64,000 nt of DNA from Chondromyces crocatus (GCF_001189295.1 NZ_CP012159.1:1998001-2062000), one strand, 5' to 3'. Positions 16,910-25,736 are shown, counted from the stretch's first letter. The notes: generated by a model from the sequence alone, not told the origin. A program made the numbers and translations.

Positions 16910-18493
16910 TCAGGCGTCGTTCTCGGAGGGCTCGGCCGCGGGGCGCTTTCGTTTCTTTCCGGCGCTCTTCTTGTCGGCCTTGCTGGTGTCGGCCTTGCTG
17001 GTGTCGTCGGCGTCGGACTCGTCGGCGTCGCCCTTGGTGGCGTCGGACTCGTCGTCGTCGTCGGACTCGTCGTCGTCGTCGGACTCGTCGTCGTCGGTGT
17101 CTGCCTTGGCAGCAGTCTTCTTCGCGATCGCCTTCTTCGCGATCGTCTTCTTCGCGGCGGTCTTGGTCGCGGGAGCCGGCTTCTCGTCGTCGGCGTCCTC
17201 GTCGTGGTGGTCGTCCTCGTCGTCGTGCGCCGGAGGAGGCGCGGGGAGGTTCAGCGCCATCGCGGCTTCGGGGTGGGCGAGGGCGGCGCCGTGGTAGACG
17301 GCGAAGGCGATCGAGACGGCGAAGGCAGTCACCAGGGCGACGGCCTGCGAGGTGGAGTAGCGGTAGAGGACTTCGGCAGCGAACGTCTCGGGCTTGAGCG
17401 CGAAGTAGAGGAGCACGGCGGGAACGAAGGCGAGGGCCTGCGTCACGCGGCGCACGGTGAGGTTCTCGATCTTGTTGGAGAAGCCGATGACGTAGCCGAT
17501 GGCGAAGATGATCATGCCGATCGGGATGAGCTGGTGCTCGGGCATGGCCGGGGGGATCGAGCCGCGCTCGGCGTCGTCGCGGAGGATCTCGAGGAGGAAG
17601 CGGCAGACGCCATAGGCGAAGGTGAAGAGGAAGAAGATCTCGCCGCGGAACTGCTGGCGTCGTCGCGCGAAGAGGAGGAGCGCGAGGAGGCTTGCACCGA
17701 CGAGGGACTCGTAAACCTGCGTCGGGTGGACGGGGAGCGAGTACTCGGCGGACTCGGGGAGGCCGCGGGTGGCGACGTGCTGCGCCCAGGCGGGGGAGCC
17801 GCGGCCGTGCTCGAGGGTGCCTTCGGGCCAGTGGGGGAAGGAGCCGAGCTTCTTCAGCCAGGCGGGAGCGGCGTCGGTGAGGGGGCGGCCGAAGTCGCAG
17901 CCGAAGAGGTAGCAGCCGATGCGGGTGATCAAGAGGCCCGAGGCGAGGCTCGGGACGGCGACGTCCGCCCAGGGGAGGAGGGAGATGCCGTGGCTGCGGA
18001 GGAAGAGGAAGGAGCCGATGAAGCCGCCGAGGAAGCCGCCGTAGGCAACGAGTCCGCCGCTGCGCATCGCGAAGAGGGAGGCGATGGAGTCGAACTCGTG
18101 GAGGTTGGTGAGGATGTAGAGGATGCGCGCGCCGGCGAGGGCGGCGAAGGCGGTGACCACGTAGCAGTTGGCCATGGTCTCCTTGGGGAGACCGTCGCGC
18201 TCGGCGAGGCCCAGCGTGAGATACCAGCCGACCACGAGGGACAGGCCGAGCATGACGCCGTAGCTGTAGATCGGCAGCTCGCCCGGGGTGGTCCAGGTCT
18301 GGCCCTGGTTCTTGAAGGCGAGGACCACGGCGGCGGCCGTGGCGGCGCCCGCGATGAGCGCGCCGCTCCGGCTCTTCGTGACGAAGAGGCCGACCGCGAT
18401 CACGCCAGCCAGGGCCGCGAGCGCCAGGAAGGTGGCATAGAGCGGCAGCGTCCAGGGGCCTGGAAGCGGGATGCGGAGCATGATGGGATGCAT
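16910..18493 (-). CDS. lgt: Prolipoprotein diacylglyceryl transferase (Lgt) family protein with long charged C-terminal tail
   Basis: 527 residues, inner membrane. Lgt adds diacylglycerol to the lipobox Cys of prolipoproteins. The family pattern is visible: SGGLVAYGGFLGGFIGSF, SGLLITRIGCYLFGCDFGRP, LPVHPTQVYESLVGA and RGEIFFLFTFAYGVCRFLLE. Several transmembrane helices are seen, including one to two before the usual start of the family. The Lgt signature RxGNFxNxExxGR is altered to RIGCYLFGCDFGR, so the usual Asn and Glu positions are Cys. The last roughly 130 residues are an unusual hydrophilic tail with KKTIAKKAIAKKTAAK and DDDESDDDDESDDDDESD blocks. ATG at 18491-18493 with AGGAGG 8 nt upstream. 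It could be a divergent paralogue rather than the main Lgt. Confidence 0.85.
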   Translation of the reverse strand: MHPIMLRIPLPGPWTLPLYATFLALAALAGVIAVGLFVTKSRSGALIAGAATAAAVVLAFKNQGQTWTTPGELPIYSYGVMLGLSLVVGWYLTLGLAERDGLPKETMANCYVVTAFAALAGARILYILTNLHEFDSIASLFAMRSGGLVAYGGFLGGFIGSFLFLRSHGISLLPWADVAVPSLASGLLITRIGCYLFGCDFGRPLTDAAPAWLKKLGSFPHWPEGTLEHGRGSPAWAQHVATRGLPESAEYSLPVHPTQVYESLVGASLLALLLFARRRQQFRGEIFFLFTFAYGVCRFLLEILRDDAERGSIPPAMPEHQLIPIGMIIFAIGYVIGFSNKIENLTVRRVTQALAFVPAVLLYFALKPETFAAEVLYRYSTSQAVALVTAFAVSIAFAVYHGAALAHPEAAMALNLPAPPPAHDDEDDHHDEDADDEKPAPATKTAAKKTIAKKAIAKKTAAKADTDDDESDDDDESDDDDESDATKGDADESDADDTSKADTSKADKKSAGKKRKRPAAEPSENDA

Positions 18494-18618
18494 GACGCAC
18501 CCTCCTTACGCCCGGCTCACGAGGCCAGCAAGCACGCCGGGAGGGGGAGATCGTCGGGGGAGGACGAAGGCCGCAGGGGGGCCTCGTAGTCCGGGGCGGT
18601 CACTGCTAGCCTCCGGAG

Positions 18619-19353
18619 GTGCCCCGCCGCTGTACCGGCACCAAAATTGTTTTGCTCATCGCGCTGTTGGGCGCTTCTTCGTGCGTGCCGGAAGGGCCGC
18701 CCACGGGGGATGGCGCGCCCGCTCCGGCGCGGAGTACGGCGTCGGTGGTCCGTGCGAGCACCGAGCCGGCCGGGAAGGTGTTCAGCGATGATTTCGAGCG
18801 CGCGGAGCTCGGGGCGGCGTGGAACGCGCTGAGCCCGAAGTGGAAGATCGTGTCGGGGCGGCTGTGCGCGCGCGGGGCGCGGAACCAGGGGGTGTGGCTG
18901 AAGCAGCCCCTGCCGATCAACGCGGTGGTGGAGTTCGACGCGATCGCGGAGACGGACGTGGGGGATCTCAAGGCGGAGATCTGGGGGGACGGGAAGAGCG
19001 GGGCGACGCAGTCGAGCTACGTGAACGCCACGAGCTACCTGACGATCCTCGGGGGCTGGAAGAACTCGAAGCACGTCCTGGCCCGGCTGGACGAGCACGG
19101 GGACGATCGGCTGGAGATGGACGTCGAGGCGGAGGGGGACGACGAGCGCGCGCGGCCGGTGGCGCCAGGTCAAGTCTACCGCTTCAAGGTGGAGCGGAGC
19201 GATGGCCGGACCGTTCGCTGGTCGGTGAACGGCTCGGAGTACTTCGAGTTCGCCGATCCGGAGCCGCTCGTCGGCTCCGGTCACGAGCACATGGGGTTCA
19301 ATAACTGGGACGCGCCCGTGTGCTTCGATAACGTCCGGATCACGTCGCTTTAG
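18619..19353 (+). CDS. Lipoprotein with lectin/glucanase-like beta domain
   Basis: 244 residues. The signal region (TKIVLLIALLGASSC) has a lipobox, ASSC. It is followed by a short Ala/Pro linker and a beta-rich domain from about residue 55: FSDDFERAELGAAWNALSPK, WKIVSGRLCARGARNQGVWL, VEFDAIAETDVGDLKAEIWG, WSVNGSEYFEFADPEPL, and FNNWDAPVCFDNVRI. This layout resembles concanavalin-like glucanase/lectin sandwiches (for example DUF1080-type). No catalytic motif is obvious. The start is the GTG at 18619; an in-frame stop lies only 12 nt before it, so no longer start exists. It is divergent from the Lgt-like gene, with a 125-bp shared promoter spacer, and is followed 7 bp later by the next plus-strand gene. 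Confidence 0.8.
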   Translation: MPRRCTGTKIVLLIALLGASSCVPEGPPTGDGAPAPARSTASVVRASTEPAGKVFSDDFERAELGAAWNALSPKWKIVSGRLCARGARNQGVWLKQPLPINAVVEFDAIAETDVGDLKAEIWGDGKSGATQSSYVNATSYLTILGGWKNSKHVLARLDEHGDDRLEMDVEAEGDDERARPVAPGQVYRFKVERSDGRTVRWSVNGSEYFEFADPEPLVGSGHEHMGFNNWDAPVCFDNVRITSL

Positions 19354-19360
19354 CCTCACC

Positions 19361-20902
19361 ATGGATTCGGGCCAGATAGAACACGAGCTGAGCGAGCTGG
19401 AGACGCGGATGGAGCGCCTTCGGGCGCTCTACGAGCAGTACTTCATGGGCATCGAGCGCATGGAGCCGACGATCCCACGGAAAGACGTGGATCGTCGGAT
19501 CTGGAACCTGCGACGCGAGCAGATCCGGAACACGGGGCTCAGGTTCAAGTTCCAGATGCTCATCCAGCGGTACAACACCTTCCAGCAGTACTGGGGGAGG
19601 ATCACCCGCGAGATCGAGAACGGGACGTACCGGCGTGATGTGGTGCGCGCGGCGCAGCGGGTGGGGGCGCACGAGGCGCTGACGATCGTCGGGAGGAGGC
19701 GAGCCGAGAAGTTCGCGCTGCTGGCGGAGCAACAGGCTGGCGGCGCAGAGGCGCGCGGAGGGCGCGGTGGTGAGGCGTCGGAGCGCGGTACCGACGAGGT
19801 CGAGGAGGTCGAGGCGGTCGAGGAGGTCGAGGCGGTCGACGAGCTGGACGCCGATGATCTCCAGGAGCTGTTCTCCGAGCCGCCGCCACCGCCACCACCG
19901 CGACAAGGTGGAGCACGTCCGGGAGCGCCTGGTGGTGTGGCGGAGGTGCGACGTGTGCCTCCGAAGCCGCGGGTACACGAGCTGGTGATGGACGACGCGC
20001 CTGCGCTGGAGGCCGTGGCGGGGGCCGCGTCTCCGGGAGCGGCGCCTGCGATGGCTGCGGCCTCCGAGGGCAGCGTGGAAGCGCCTTCTCCCGGAGCGAA
20101 GGCAGGCGCAGGAGGGAAGCCGCTCTCGCCGCTGATGGGGTTTGGCCTGGGTCTGGGCGGGAAGGGACGCGCTCCAGCACAGGGGGCTGGTGCGAAGCCC
20201 GCAGGGGCAGCGGCACCCGTGGTGACCGGAGGGTCTTCGCAGGCGGGGGCACCGCCGCAGGGGCGCAGCCGACTTGCTGAGCTGACGGCGGAGATGCGGC
20301 GTCAGCGGGAAGCTCAAGGCGGCGCGACGCCGCCAGCGACGTCGAGGGAAGCGGCGGCGCCAGCGCTCCCAGCACCTCCCCGTGCAGAGTCCGTGGGCGC
20401 ATCGCCGCGTGCGGATGCCGTGATGGCGTCGAGGTCCACGCAGGTGACGGCGGCGTCAGCGCGCGCAGAGGCGACGCCATCCCGTGTGGCGGCACCACCA
20501 GCGCAGGTCGACGCGGGCGCGGCGCAAAGGAGTCGGCCCGGAGCTGCTCCCTCGGTCGAGCGTGGCGAAGGAGCCGCAGCAGCTCCCCCGCGCGCGGCAG
20601 CGGCGACTCCTGCGCCGCGCACGGAGACATCCACCGCGCCGAAGCCGCGTCCCTCTCCAGCGCAAGCTCCGGCCGGCTCCGCCGGAGAGCTGAACGATCA
20701 GCGGGTGCGGCAGATCTACGGGAAATACGTGGAGGCCAAGCGCGCAGCGCAGGAGTCGACCGCCGGGATCACCTACGAGCGTCTCGCGGAGAGCCTGAGG
20801 AACCAGGCCGAGAAGCTGCGGGAGAAGAACCCGTCGAAGTCGGTGGACTACGAGGTCGTCACCCGAGACGGGAAGACGATGCTGAAGCCGATCCTCAAGT
20901 GA
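19361..20902 (+). CDS. Myxobacterial coiled-coil protein with conserved N- and C-terminal domains
   Basis: 513 residues. The N-terminal 110 residues are helical and well conserved in style (IEHELSELETRMERLRALYE, then FKFQMLIQRYNTFQQYWGRI). A long Ala/Pro/Glu-rich disordered linker follows, with an acidic VEEVEAVEEVEAVDELDADD stretch. The C-terminal domain of about 70 residues (DQRVRQIYGKYVEAKRAAQE, ITYERLAESLRNQAEKLREK, VTRDGKTMLKPILK) resembles, from memory, the C-terminal domain of Myxococcus MXAN_5187-type proteins. No signal peptide, so cytoplasmic. Function unknown; the two ends look like protein-protein interaction modules joined by a flexible tether. It starts 7 bp after the lipoprotein stop, probably one operon. 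Confidence 0.82.
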   Translation: MDSGQIEHELSELETRMERLRALYEQYFMGIERMEPTIPRKDVDRRIWNLRREQIRNTGLRFKFQMLIQRYNTFQQYWGRITREIENGTYRRDVVRAAQRVGAHEALTIVGRRRAEKFALLAEQQAGGAEARGGRGGEASERGTDEVEEVEAVEEVEAVDELDADDLQELFSEPPPPPPPRQGGARPGAPGGVAEVRRVPPKPRVHELVMDDAPALEAVAGAASPGAAPAMAAASEGSVEAPSPGAKAGAGGKPLSPLMGFGLGLGGKGRAPAQGAGAKPAGAAAPVVTGGSSQAGAPPQGRSRLAELTAEMRRQREAQGGATPPATSREAAAPALPAPPRAESVGASPRADAVMASRSTQVTAASARAEATPSRVAAPPAQVDAGAAQRSRPGAAPSVERGEGAAAAPPRAAAATPAPRTETSTAPKPRPSPAQAPAGSAGELNDQRVRQIYGKYVEAKRAAQESTAGITYERLAESLRNQAEKLREKNPSKSVDYEVVTRDGKTMLKPILK

Positions 20903-20946
20903 TGGGCGGAGCGTGACGCGCAGCGCGTCCGCGTCCCAGCACGTCC

Positions 20947-20979
20947 GCGTCCCTGGGGATCGGTTTCTCCCCGGGACGC
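20947..20979. terminator. Hairpin between convergent genes
   Basis: GCGTCCC (20947-20953) pairs with GGGACGC (20973-20979). The stem extends inward through GGGGA/TCCCC with one bulged T, and the loop is about 8 nt. It lies between the coiled-coil gene (+) and the small gene at 21015-21308 (-). There is no T-run on either side, so it may be a transcript-end stabiliser rather than an intrinsic terminator. Confidence 0.45.
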
Positions 20980-21014
20980 AGCGGCAGGCGGAGGGTCAGC
21001 GAGCGCTGGCCAGG

Positions 21015-21308
21015 TCAGTGGTGGGCTGCTCGGGGAGGGAGAGGGGAGGGGCGCCTGGAACCAGGCGAGAACTCAGGCTCGTGCTCGACGAAGAGGATCG
21101 CGCAGGCGGTTCTGTCCGCGGAGCGGATCCGAGCACATAAATCAGCGAGGTCCTCGTCCGCGTCCACGACGTCCGCCTCAAACGGCTGCGAGCTGCCGGA
21201 AGCGTAGCGTACGTTGTCGAGAGCGACCCACCGCCCCACGAGATCCGAGGAGCGGCAGATGTCCAGCCACGTCATGTGAATGGCCATCCAACGGAATTTA
21301 CTGCCCAT
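21015..21308 (-). CDS. Small DUF5678-like protein
   Basis: 97 residues. The core DLVGRWVALDNVRYASGSSQ, then an acidic helix (VDADEDLADLCARIRSADR) and ILFVEHEPEF, matches the layout of DUF5678-type proteins (GxWVAL...G...L...A...FV). No signal or membrane segment. Possible alternative starts lie 7 and 11 codons downstream of the ATG at 21306-21308. The tail after EFSPG is Pro/Arg-rich and may be unstructured. Isolated, convergent with the gene before it; function unknown. Confidence 0.55.
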   Translation of the reverse strand: MGSKFRWMAIHMTWLDICRSSDLVGRWVALDNVRYASGSSQPFEADVVDADEDLADLCARIRSADRTACAILFVEHEPEFSPGSRRPSPLPPRAAHH

Positions 21309-21526
21309 ACGTGGTGAGCGACCTTTTCCCCCAGGTTACGAAGTCAAGACGTGGGAGAGCGGAGCGCAGGGGGCCTGAAGGGGCCGAGCGCTACCGAGTG
21401 CGGAAGGGAATGCCAGAAGTGCGTGCAGGTGGGTTACTTCAGGGCATCAGCTCCGGGCGGAGATCTAGCACCCGCTAAAATCGGGCGTCAAGCGGTGGGC
21501 GTCGAGGTAGGAGTCCGGGGGCGGGA

Positions 21527-21646
21527 GGTCGGCTACGCGGAGCGGGCTGGCAGGAGGCCAGGTCGGCTGACGCGGAGCCGGCTGGCGGGAGGCCTGGCCG
21601 GCTGACGGGAGGTGGGGCTGACGGGAGGTGAGGCTGGCGGGAGGCG
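21527..21646. repeat. Imperfect GC-rich direct repeats
   Basis: Two units of about 34-35 bp begin with ggtcggct at 21527 and 21561. They are followed by three shorter decayed copies sharing gctgacgggaggtg or ctggcgggaggcg (from about 21596, 21615 and 21631). They fill the 3' flank of the zinc-ribbon kinase gene. The rest of 21309-21663 shows no gene. Confidence 0.7.
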
Positions 21647-21663
21647 AGAAAGGGTCCGCTTCT

Positions 21664-23469
21664 TCAGCGGCACTTCTTCTTCTGGAGATCGGCCATCGCG
21701 CCGCTGGCGCCAATCCTCGCTGCCGCCTGCGCATCCGCCTTCGCCGCGCACCCTTTGGCTGCGACAGCACGCTTGGCGCTGCCGTCGATGGCATTGCGGG
21801 CTGCGGTTTTGTTCGGACCGTCGCAGTTGGCGTAGTGGTTCACGGCGCGGGCCGTGTGGCCTCCAGCCGCCATGTTCATCGCGGCCTTGCACGCTTCATC
21901 GGCGGCTGCGCTGGCTCCGGTGGCAGCAGGCGTCGCGCCAGTCTGAGAGCCCGCCTGAGAGCCTGAGCCCTGTGCGGTCTGGGTGCCCTGGCCGGCCTGA
22001 GAGCCTGCGTTGGTGGTCGGCGCTTTCGTGGGCTCGGTCGGGACCTCCACGGCGGCCGCCGATGGTTCGGAAGAGGCGACAGGGTCCGCGGCGACGATGG
22101 CGGTGGAGGCGTTGCTGCTGGGGAAGGCGATGGGGGGCGCGCTGTCGTCCGTCTTGGAGGAGGAACCCTTGGACATCATGAGAATGCCCACGACGCCGAG
22201 GACGACGACGAGCCCGCCGCCAGCGATGAGCGGGACGGGAAGCTTCTTCTGGGCTGGCGTCGGGGTCGGGGGAGGCGGATAGACCTGGGCGCTGCCGGTG
22301 GTCGCGTGCACGCCGTGGTGGGGGGCGCCTGCGAGAGGGCCTGGCTCCATCAGGGTGTGCCCCGCGCCAGCAGGAGAGGCACCCGGGGGAGCGCCGCCCA
22401 TGAACAGGGGTTCGCCGATCTGGGTGCCACCAGGTCGAGCGGCAGGGGCGCCCGGAGCGACGGGCATCTGCGAGGTGGTGGGCGGGGCCGAGGCCAGCAC
22501 GGAGAGGCGAGGGCCGGCGCCCATGGTCAGGTCCTCGTAGAACTCACGGACGGTCTGCTGCCGCTGCTCCGGGCTCTTGGAGAGCGCCTTCAAGATCGCT
22601 GCTTTGAGCTTCTGTGGGGCAGCGGCGCCGACGGGGGTGCTCTCGAAGGGCGCTGGCGGCGCGGTCATGTGCTGCGTCGCCCAGGCCCAGGGGGTGTCGG
22701 CATCGAAGGGGAGGCGTCCGGTGAGCATCTCGTAGGCGACGATGCCGAGCGAGTAGATGTCGCTGCCGATGGTGAGTTCCTTGCCCATGAACTGCTCGGG
22801 GCTCATGTAGGGCGGCGTTCCGAGCACGGTGCCCTGCTGGGTGAGCTTCTGCTCCGTCTTCGAGCCGCGCTCGTCGCGACGGGCGATGCCGAAGTCGAGC
22901 ACCTTGACGTAGTCGGTCTCGCCGCCTCGCTTCGTCAGGAAGATGTTCGCAGGTTTGAGATCGCGGTGGATGATGCCCTTCTCGTGCGCCTCCTCGAGGG
23001 AGCCGCACACCTGACCCATGATGCGATCGACGCGGTCGGCCGCGAGCGGCCCCCCTTTTTCGAGCGCCTCCTCGAGCGACTGGCCGTTGAGAAGCTCCAT
23101 GGCGATGTACAGGTCGCCGGTCGGCGTCTCGCCGAAGTCGTAGAAGCGGATGGTGTTCGGGTGCTCCAGCTCGGCGACGGTGCCGCACTCTCGCTTGAAC
23201 CGCGCCATGACCTGCGGGTCCTTCGCGTACTGCGCGAGCAGCACCTTGACGGCGACCTTGCGGACCGAGGTCCCCATCTGTTGCTCGCCGAAGTAGACGC
23301 GCCCCATGCCGCCTTCGCCGAGCACGCCCGTGATACGGAAGCGTCCGCCCACGACCTGGTTGATGAGCGGGTCGGCGCCCTCGGGCGCGTTGACCGGGAG
23401 GAGGCTGCCGCACTTGGCGCAGAAGCGCGCTCCTTCGACGTTCAGCGTGTGACAGGCGGGACAATCCAT
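21664..23469 (-). CDS. Ser/Thr protein kinase with N-terminal zinc ribbon and one TM segment
   Basis: 601 residues. An N-terminal double CxxC zinc-ribbon (Cys3, Cys6, Cys17, Cys20) precedes a complete Hanks-type kinase domain at about 44-320. It has the Gly-rich loop GEGGMG (51-56), Lys75, HRDLKPAN from His158, DFG (182-184) and TPPYMSPEQ. A Pro/Ala juxtamembrane region and one transmembrane helix (about 430-455, LIAGGGLVVVLGVVGILMM) lead to a Ser/Thr/Ala/Gln-rich extracytoplasmic part. That part ends in a small Cys/Lys-containing helical domain (EACKAAMNMAAGGHTARAVN; final QKKKC). All catalytic residues are present. It is monocistronic, starts 370 bp upstream of the divergent tRNA cluster, and is likely a membrane sensor kinase. 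Confidence 0.93.
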   Translation of the reverse strand: MDCPACHTLNVEGARFCAKCGSLLPVNAPEGADPLINQVVGGRFRITGVLGEGGMGRVYFGEQQMGTSVRKVAVKVLLAQYAKDPQVMARFKRECGTVAELEHPNTIRFYDFGETPTGDLYIAMELLNGQSLEEALEKGGPLAADRVDRIMGQVCGSLEEAHEKGIIHRDLKPANIFLTKRGGETDYVKVLDFGIARRDERGSKTEQKLTQQGTVLGTPPYMSPEQFMGKELTIGSDIYSLGIVAYEMLTGRLPFDADTPWAWATQHMTAPPAPFESTPVGAAAPQKLKAAILKALSKSPEQRQQTVREFYEDLTMGAGPRLSVLASAPPTTSQMPVAPGAPAARPGGTQIGEPLFMGGAPPGASPAGAGHTLMEPGPLAGAPHHGVHATTGSAQVYPPPPTPTPAQKKLPVPLIAGGGLVVVLGVVGILMMSKGSSSKTDDSAPPIAFPSSNASTAIVAADPVASSEPSAAAVEVPTEPTKAPTTNAGSQAGQGTQTAQGSGSQAGSQTGATPAATGASAAADEACKAAMNMAAGGHTARAVNHYANCDGPNKTAARNAIDGSAKRAVAAKGCAAKADAQAAARIGASGAMADLQKKKCR

Positions 23470-23752
23470 GCGTTCGATCCTCTAGTTTGCCGGCGGGTGG
23501 CGCGCGCGGTGGGCGTCGCCTCCTGTTGCGACACGGGTGCGGCTGTGCGGGGCGGTCACGTGAGACTCTCCCGGAGAGCAGATGCGGGAGCCAGAATCGC
23601 AAGAGGCGTGCGGCGAACGCAAGCGATCCTCCGCGCTGTCTGGGTCGGTCCCAGAGAGGCGATCGAGCGCTGGCAAAGTCCGAGATCCAGAGCCAGTTCC
23701 CGGCCCAAACAGGGGTTCCGATGGTGACCCGTCGAAAAGGAGATTCTTCAGC

Positions 23753-23781
23753 TTGACACGCCTCTTGCAGGGGGCTAAGAG
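23753..23781 (+). promoter_or_regulatory. Candidate sigma-70 promoter of the tRNA-tuf operon
   Basis: A perfect -35 TTGACA at 23753-23758, a 17-bp spacer, and a weak -10 TAAGAG at 23776-23781, about 60 bp before the first tRNA. The position is right for the tRNA-Thr to tuf transcript. The rest of 23470-23839 holds nothing else recognisable. Confidence 0.5.
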
Positions 23782-23839
23782 CCTGCCTCCCTTTACGGGA
23801 CCCGTCTACCTTCGAAAGCAAACAGGGCTGCGTGGTTTT

Positions 23840-23912
23840 GCTGGCGTAGCTCAACTGGCAGAGCACCTGCCTTGTAAGCAGGGGGTTAGGGGTTCAAGTC
23901 CCCTCGCCAGCT
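23840..23912 (+). tRNA. tRNA-Thr (anticodon TGT)
   Basis: Cloverleaf is complete. The acceptor GCTGGCG pairs with CGCCAGC, the D-arm is GCTCAACTGGCAGAGC, the anticodon loop is CTTGTAA with stem CCTGC/GCAGG, and the T-arm is GGGGTTCAAGTCCCC. CCA is not encoded. First of four tRNAs ahead of tuf. Confidence 0.97.
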
Positions 23913-24124
23913 CCGATTCGCTGGAAACAACGAATTGGCAACAGAGCGCGGGGCCACGGATCGTAGACCCGCCGAGCAGCAACAAGAGAAGGCGACGTGC
24001 CACAGAATGTGGTGCGCAGCGAGAAGAAGTAGTAAAGGGGGCGGCGCGTAACGAGACGGCGTGCGAGGAGACGCAAACCGGCTGGTAAAACGAACCTGGT
24101 AGACATAAAGAACGGTGAACCCAT

Positions 24125-24206
24125 GGAGGGTTGCCCGAGCGGCCAAAGGGAGCAGACTGTAAATCTGCCGGCATAGCCTTCGATGGTTCGAATCCATCAC
24201 CCTCCA
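24125..24206 (+). tRNA. tRNA-Tyr (anticodon GTA)
   Basis: Class II tRNA of 82 nt with a long variable arm. The acceptor GGAGGGT pairs with ACCCTCC, the anticodon loop is CTGTAAA in the stem AGA/TCT region, and the T-arm is GATGGTTCGAATCCATC. The spacer to the previous tRNA (212 bp) has no gene. Confidence 0.96.
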
Positions 24207-24289
24207 CCGAAGCAGACGCTCTGCTTCGAAAATGCTGTGGATCAGCCTCAAAATCTGCGCGGAACTGCAGTAACTCCGCGAAGGTCTCC

Positions 24290-24362
24290 GCGGGCGTAGC
24301 TCAGTTGGTAGAGCGTCAGCCTTCCAAGCTGAACGTCGCCGGTTCGAACCCGGTCGCCCGCT
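24290..24362 (+). tRNA. tRNA-Gly (anticodon TCC)
   Basis: Acceptor GCGGGCG/CGCCCGC, D-arm GCTCAGTTGGTAGAGC, anticodon stem-loop TCAGC-CTTCCAA-GCTGA, T-arm GCCGGTTCGAACCCGGT. The position between tRNA-Tyr and tRNA-Thr(GGT) matches the order known from E. coli tufB. Confidence 0.97.
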
Positions 24363-24384
24363 CCTGAGGTCGGTTCATGACATT

Positions 24385-24460
24385 GCCCACCTAGCTCAGT
24401 TGGCAGAGCACGTCCTTGGTAAGGACGAGGTCGTCGGTTCAATCCCGATGGTGGGCTCCA
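24385..24460 (+). tRNA. tRNA-Thr (anticodon GGT)
   Basis: Acceptor GCCCACC/GGTGGGC, D-arm GCTCAGTTGGCAGAGC, anticodon stem-loop CGTCC-TTGGTAA-GGACG, T-arm TCGGTTCAATCCCGA. The genome encodes CCA at 24458-24460 after the discriminator T, which may be chance. 63 bp ahead of tuf. Confidence 0.97.
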
Positions 24461-24523
24461 GACGCAGTAGACGGGTTGTAGAAGACACGCAGTCGCGAAC
24501 TTCAGTCGGCAGGAGAGATCTCG

Positions 24524-25714
24524 ATGGCCAAGGAGAAATTCAATCGTACGAAGCCCCACGTGAACGTGGGGACGATCGGCCACATCGACCATGGCAAGAC
24601 CACCCTGACGGCCTCGATCGTCAAGGTGCAGTCGAAGCGCCAGATGGCCAAGGCGATCTCGTACGCCGACATCGCGAAGGGTGGAACGGTCCGTGACGAC
24701 ACGAAGACCGTCACGATCGCGGCGGCTCACGTCGAGTACGAGTCGCCGAACCGACACTACGCGCACGTCGACTGCCCCGGGCACGCCGACTACATCAAGA
24801 ACATGATCACCGGCGCCGCGCAGATGGACGGCGCGATCCTGGTGGTCTCGGCGCTCGACAGCGTCATGCCGCAGACCCGTGAGCACGTGCTGCTCGCGCG
24901 TCAGGTCGGCCTGAACCACATCGTCGTGTTCCTCAACAAGTGTGACGCAGTGGACGACCCCGAGATGCTCGACCTCGTCGAGATGGAGGTCCGCGAGCTG
25001 CTGAACAAGTACAAGTTCGACGGCGACAACGCTCCCGTGATCCGCGGTGCGGCGCTCCCCGCGCTGCAGGGCGAGGAGAAGTGGGAGGCCAAGATCGGCG
25101 AGCTCCTCGCGGCGCTCGACAGCTACATCCCCGAGCCGCAGCGCGACATCGACAAGCCGTTCCTGATGGCAGTCGAGGACGTGTTCTCGATCAAGGGCCG
25201 CGGCACGGTTGCCACGGGTCGTATCGAGCGCGGTGTGGTCAAGGTCGGCGAGGAGGTCCAGATCATCGGCTTCCGCGACACCAAGAAGACCACGGTCACC
25301 GGCGTCGAGATGTTCCGGAAGCTGCTCGACCAGGGGCAGGCCGGCGACAACGTGGGCTGCCTGCTGCGTGGTGTCGAGAAGGAGGAGATCGAGCGCGGTC
25401 AGGTGCTCGCGAAGCCCGGCTCGATCACGCCGCACACCAAGTTCACGGGTGAGGTGTACGTGCTGAAGAAGGAGGAGGGCGGCCGTCACACGCCGTTCTT
25501 CACGAACTACCGGCCTCAGTTCTACATCCGCACGACCGACGTCACCGGGACGGTTCAGCTGCCCGAGGGCGTGAAGATGGTGATGCCGGGCGACAACATC
25601 ACGATGACCATCGAGCTGATCGCTCCGGTCGCGCTGGAGGAGCAGATGCGCTTCGCCATCCGCGAGGGTGGGAAGACGGTCGGCGCCGGCGTGGTCACCA
25701 AGATTCTCGCCTGA
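24524..25714 (+). CDS. tuf: Elongation factor Tu with divergent switch I
   Basis: 396 residues, standard length. It carries aminoacyl-tRNA to the ribosome in its GTP form. Domain I shows the P-loop GHIDHGKT (19-26), DCPGH (83-87) and NKCD (138-141); the beta-barrel domains II and III are normal ([24 protein letters not shown]). Odd feature: residues about 34-66, which include effector switch I, are unlike ordinary bacterial EF-Tu. The usual RGITI is KTVTI (61-65), preceded by [14 protein letters not shown]. The threonine that coordinates Mg in the GTP state is kept. I recall the same block in Sorangium EF-Tu, so it is probably lineage-wide. AGGAGAG lies upstream of the ATG; it is co-transcribed with the tRNAs. 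Confidence 0.97.
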   Translation: MAKEKFNRTKPHVNVGTIGHIDHGKTTLTASIVKVQSKRQMAKAISYADIAKGGTVRDDTKTVTIAAAHVEYESPNRHYAHVDCPGHADYIKNMITGAAQMDGAILVVSALDSVMPQTREHVLLARQVGLNHIVVFLNKCDAVDDPEMLDLVEMEVRELLNKYKFDGDNAPVIRGAALPALQGEEKWEAKIGELLAALDSYIPEPQRDIDKPFLMAVEDVFSIKGRGTVATGRIERGVVKVGEEVQIIGFRDTKKTTVTGVEMFRKLLDQGQAGDNVGCLLRGVEKEEIERGQVLAKPGSITPHTKFTGEVYVLKKEEGGRHTPFFTNYRPQFYIRTTDVTGTVQLPEGVKMVMPGDNITMTIELIAPVALEEQMRFAIREGGKTVGAGVVTKILA

Positions 25715-25736
25715 GCTGGAAGTAAAGCTCTGCCCG

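Noticed and set aside
24248-25489. Minus-strand frame opposite tuf
   Set aside because: Shadow of tuf and the tRNAs.
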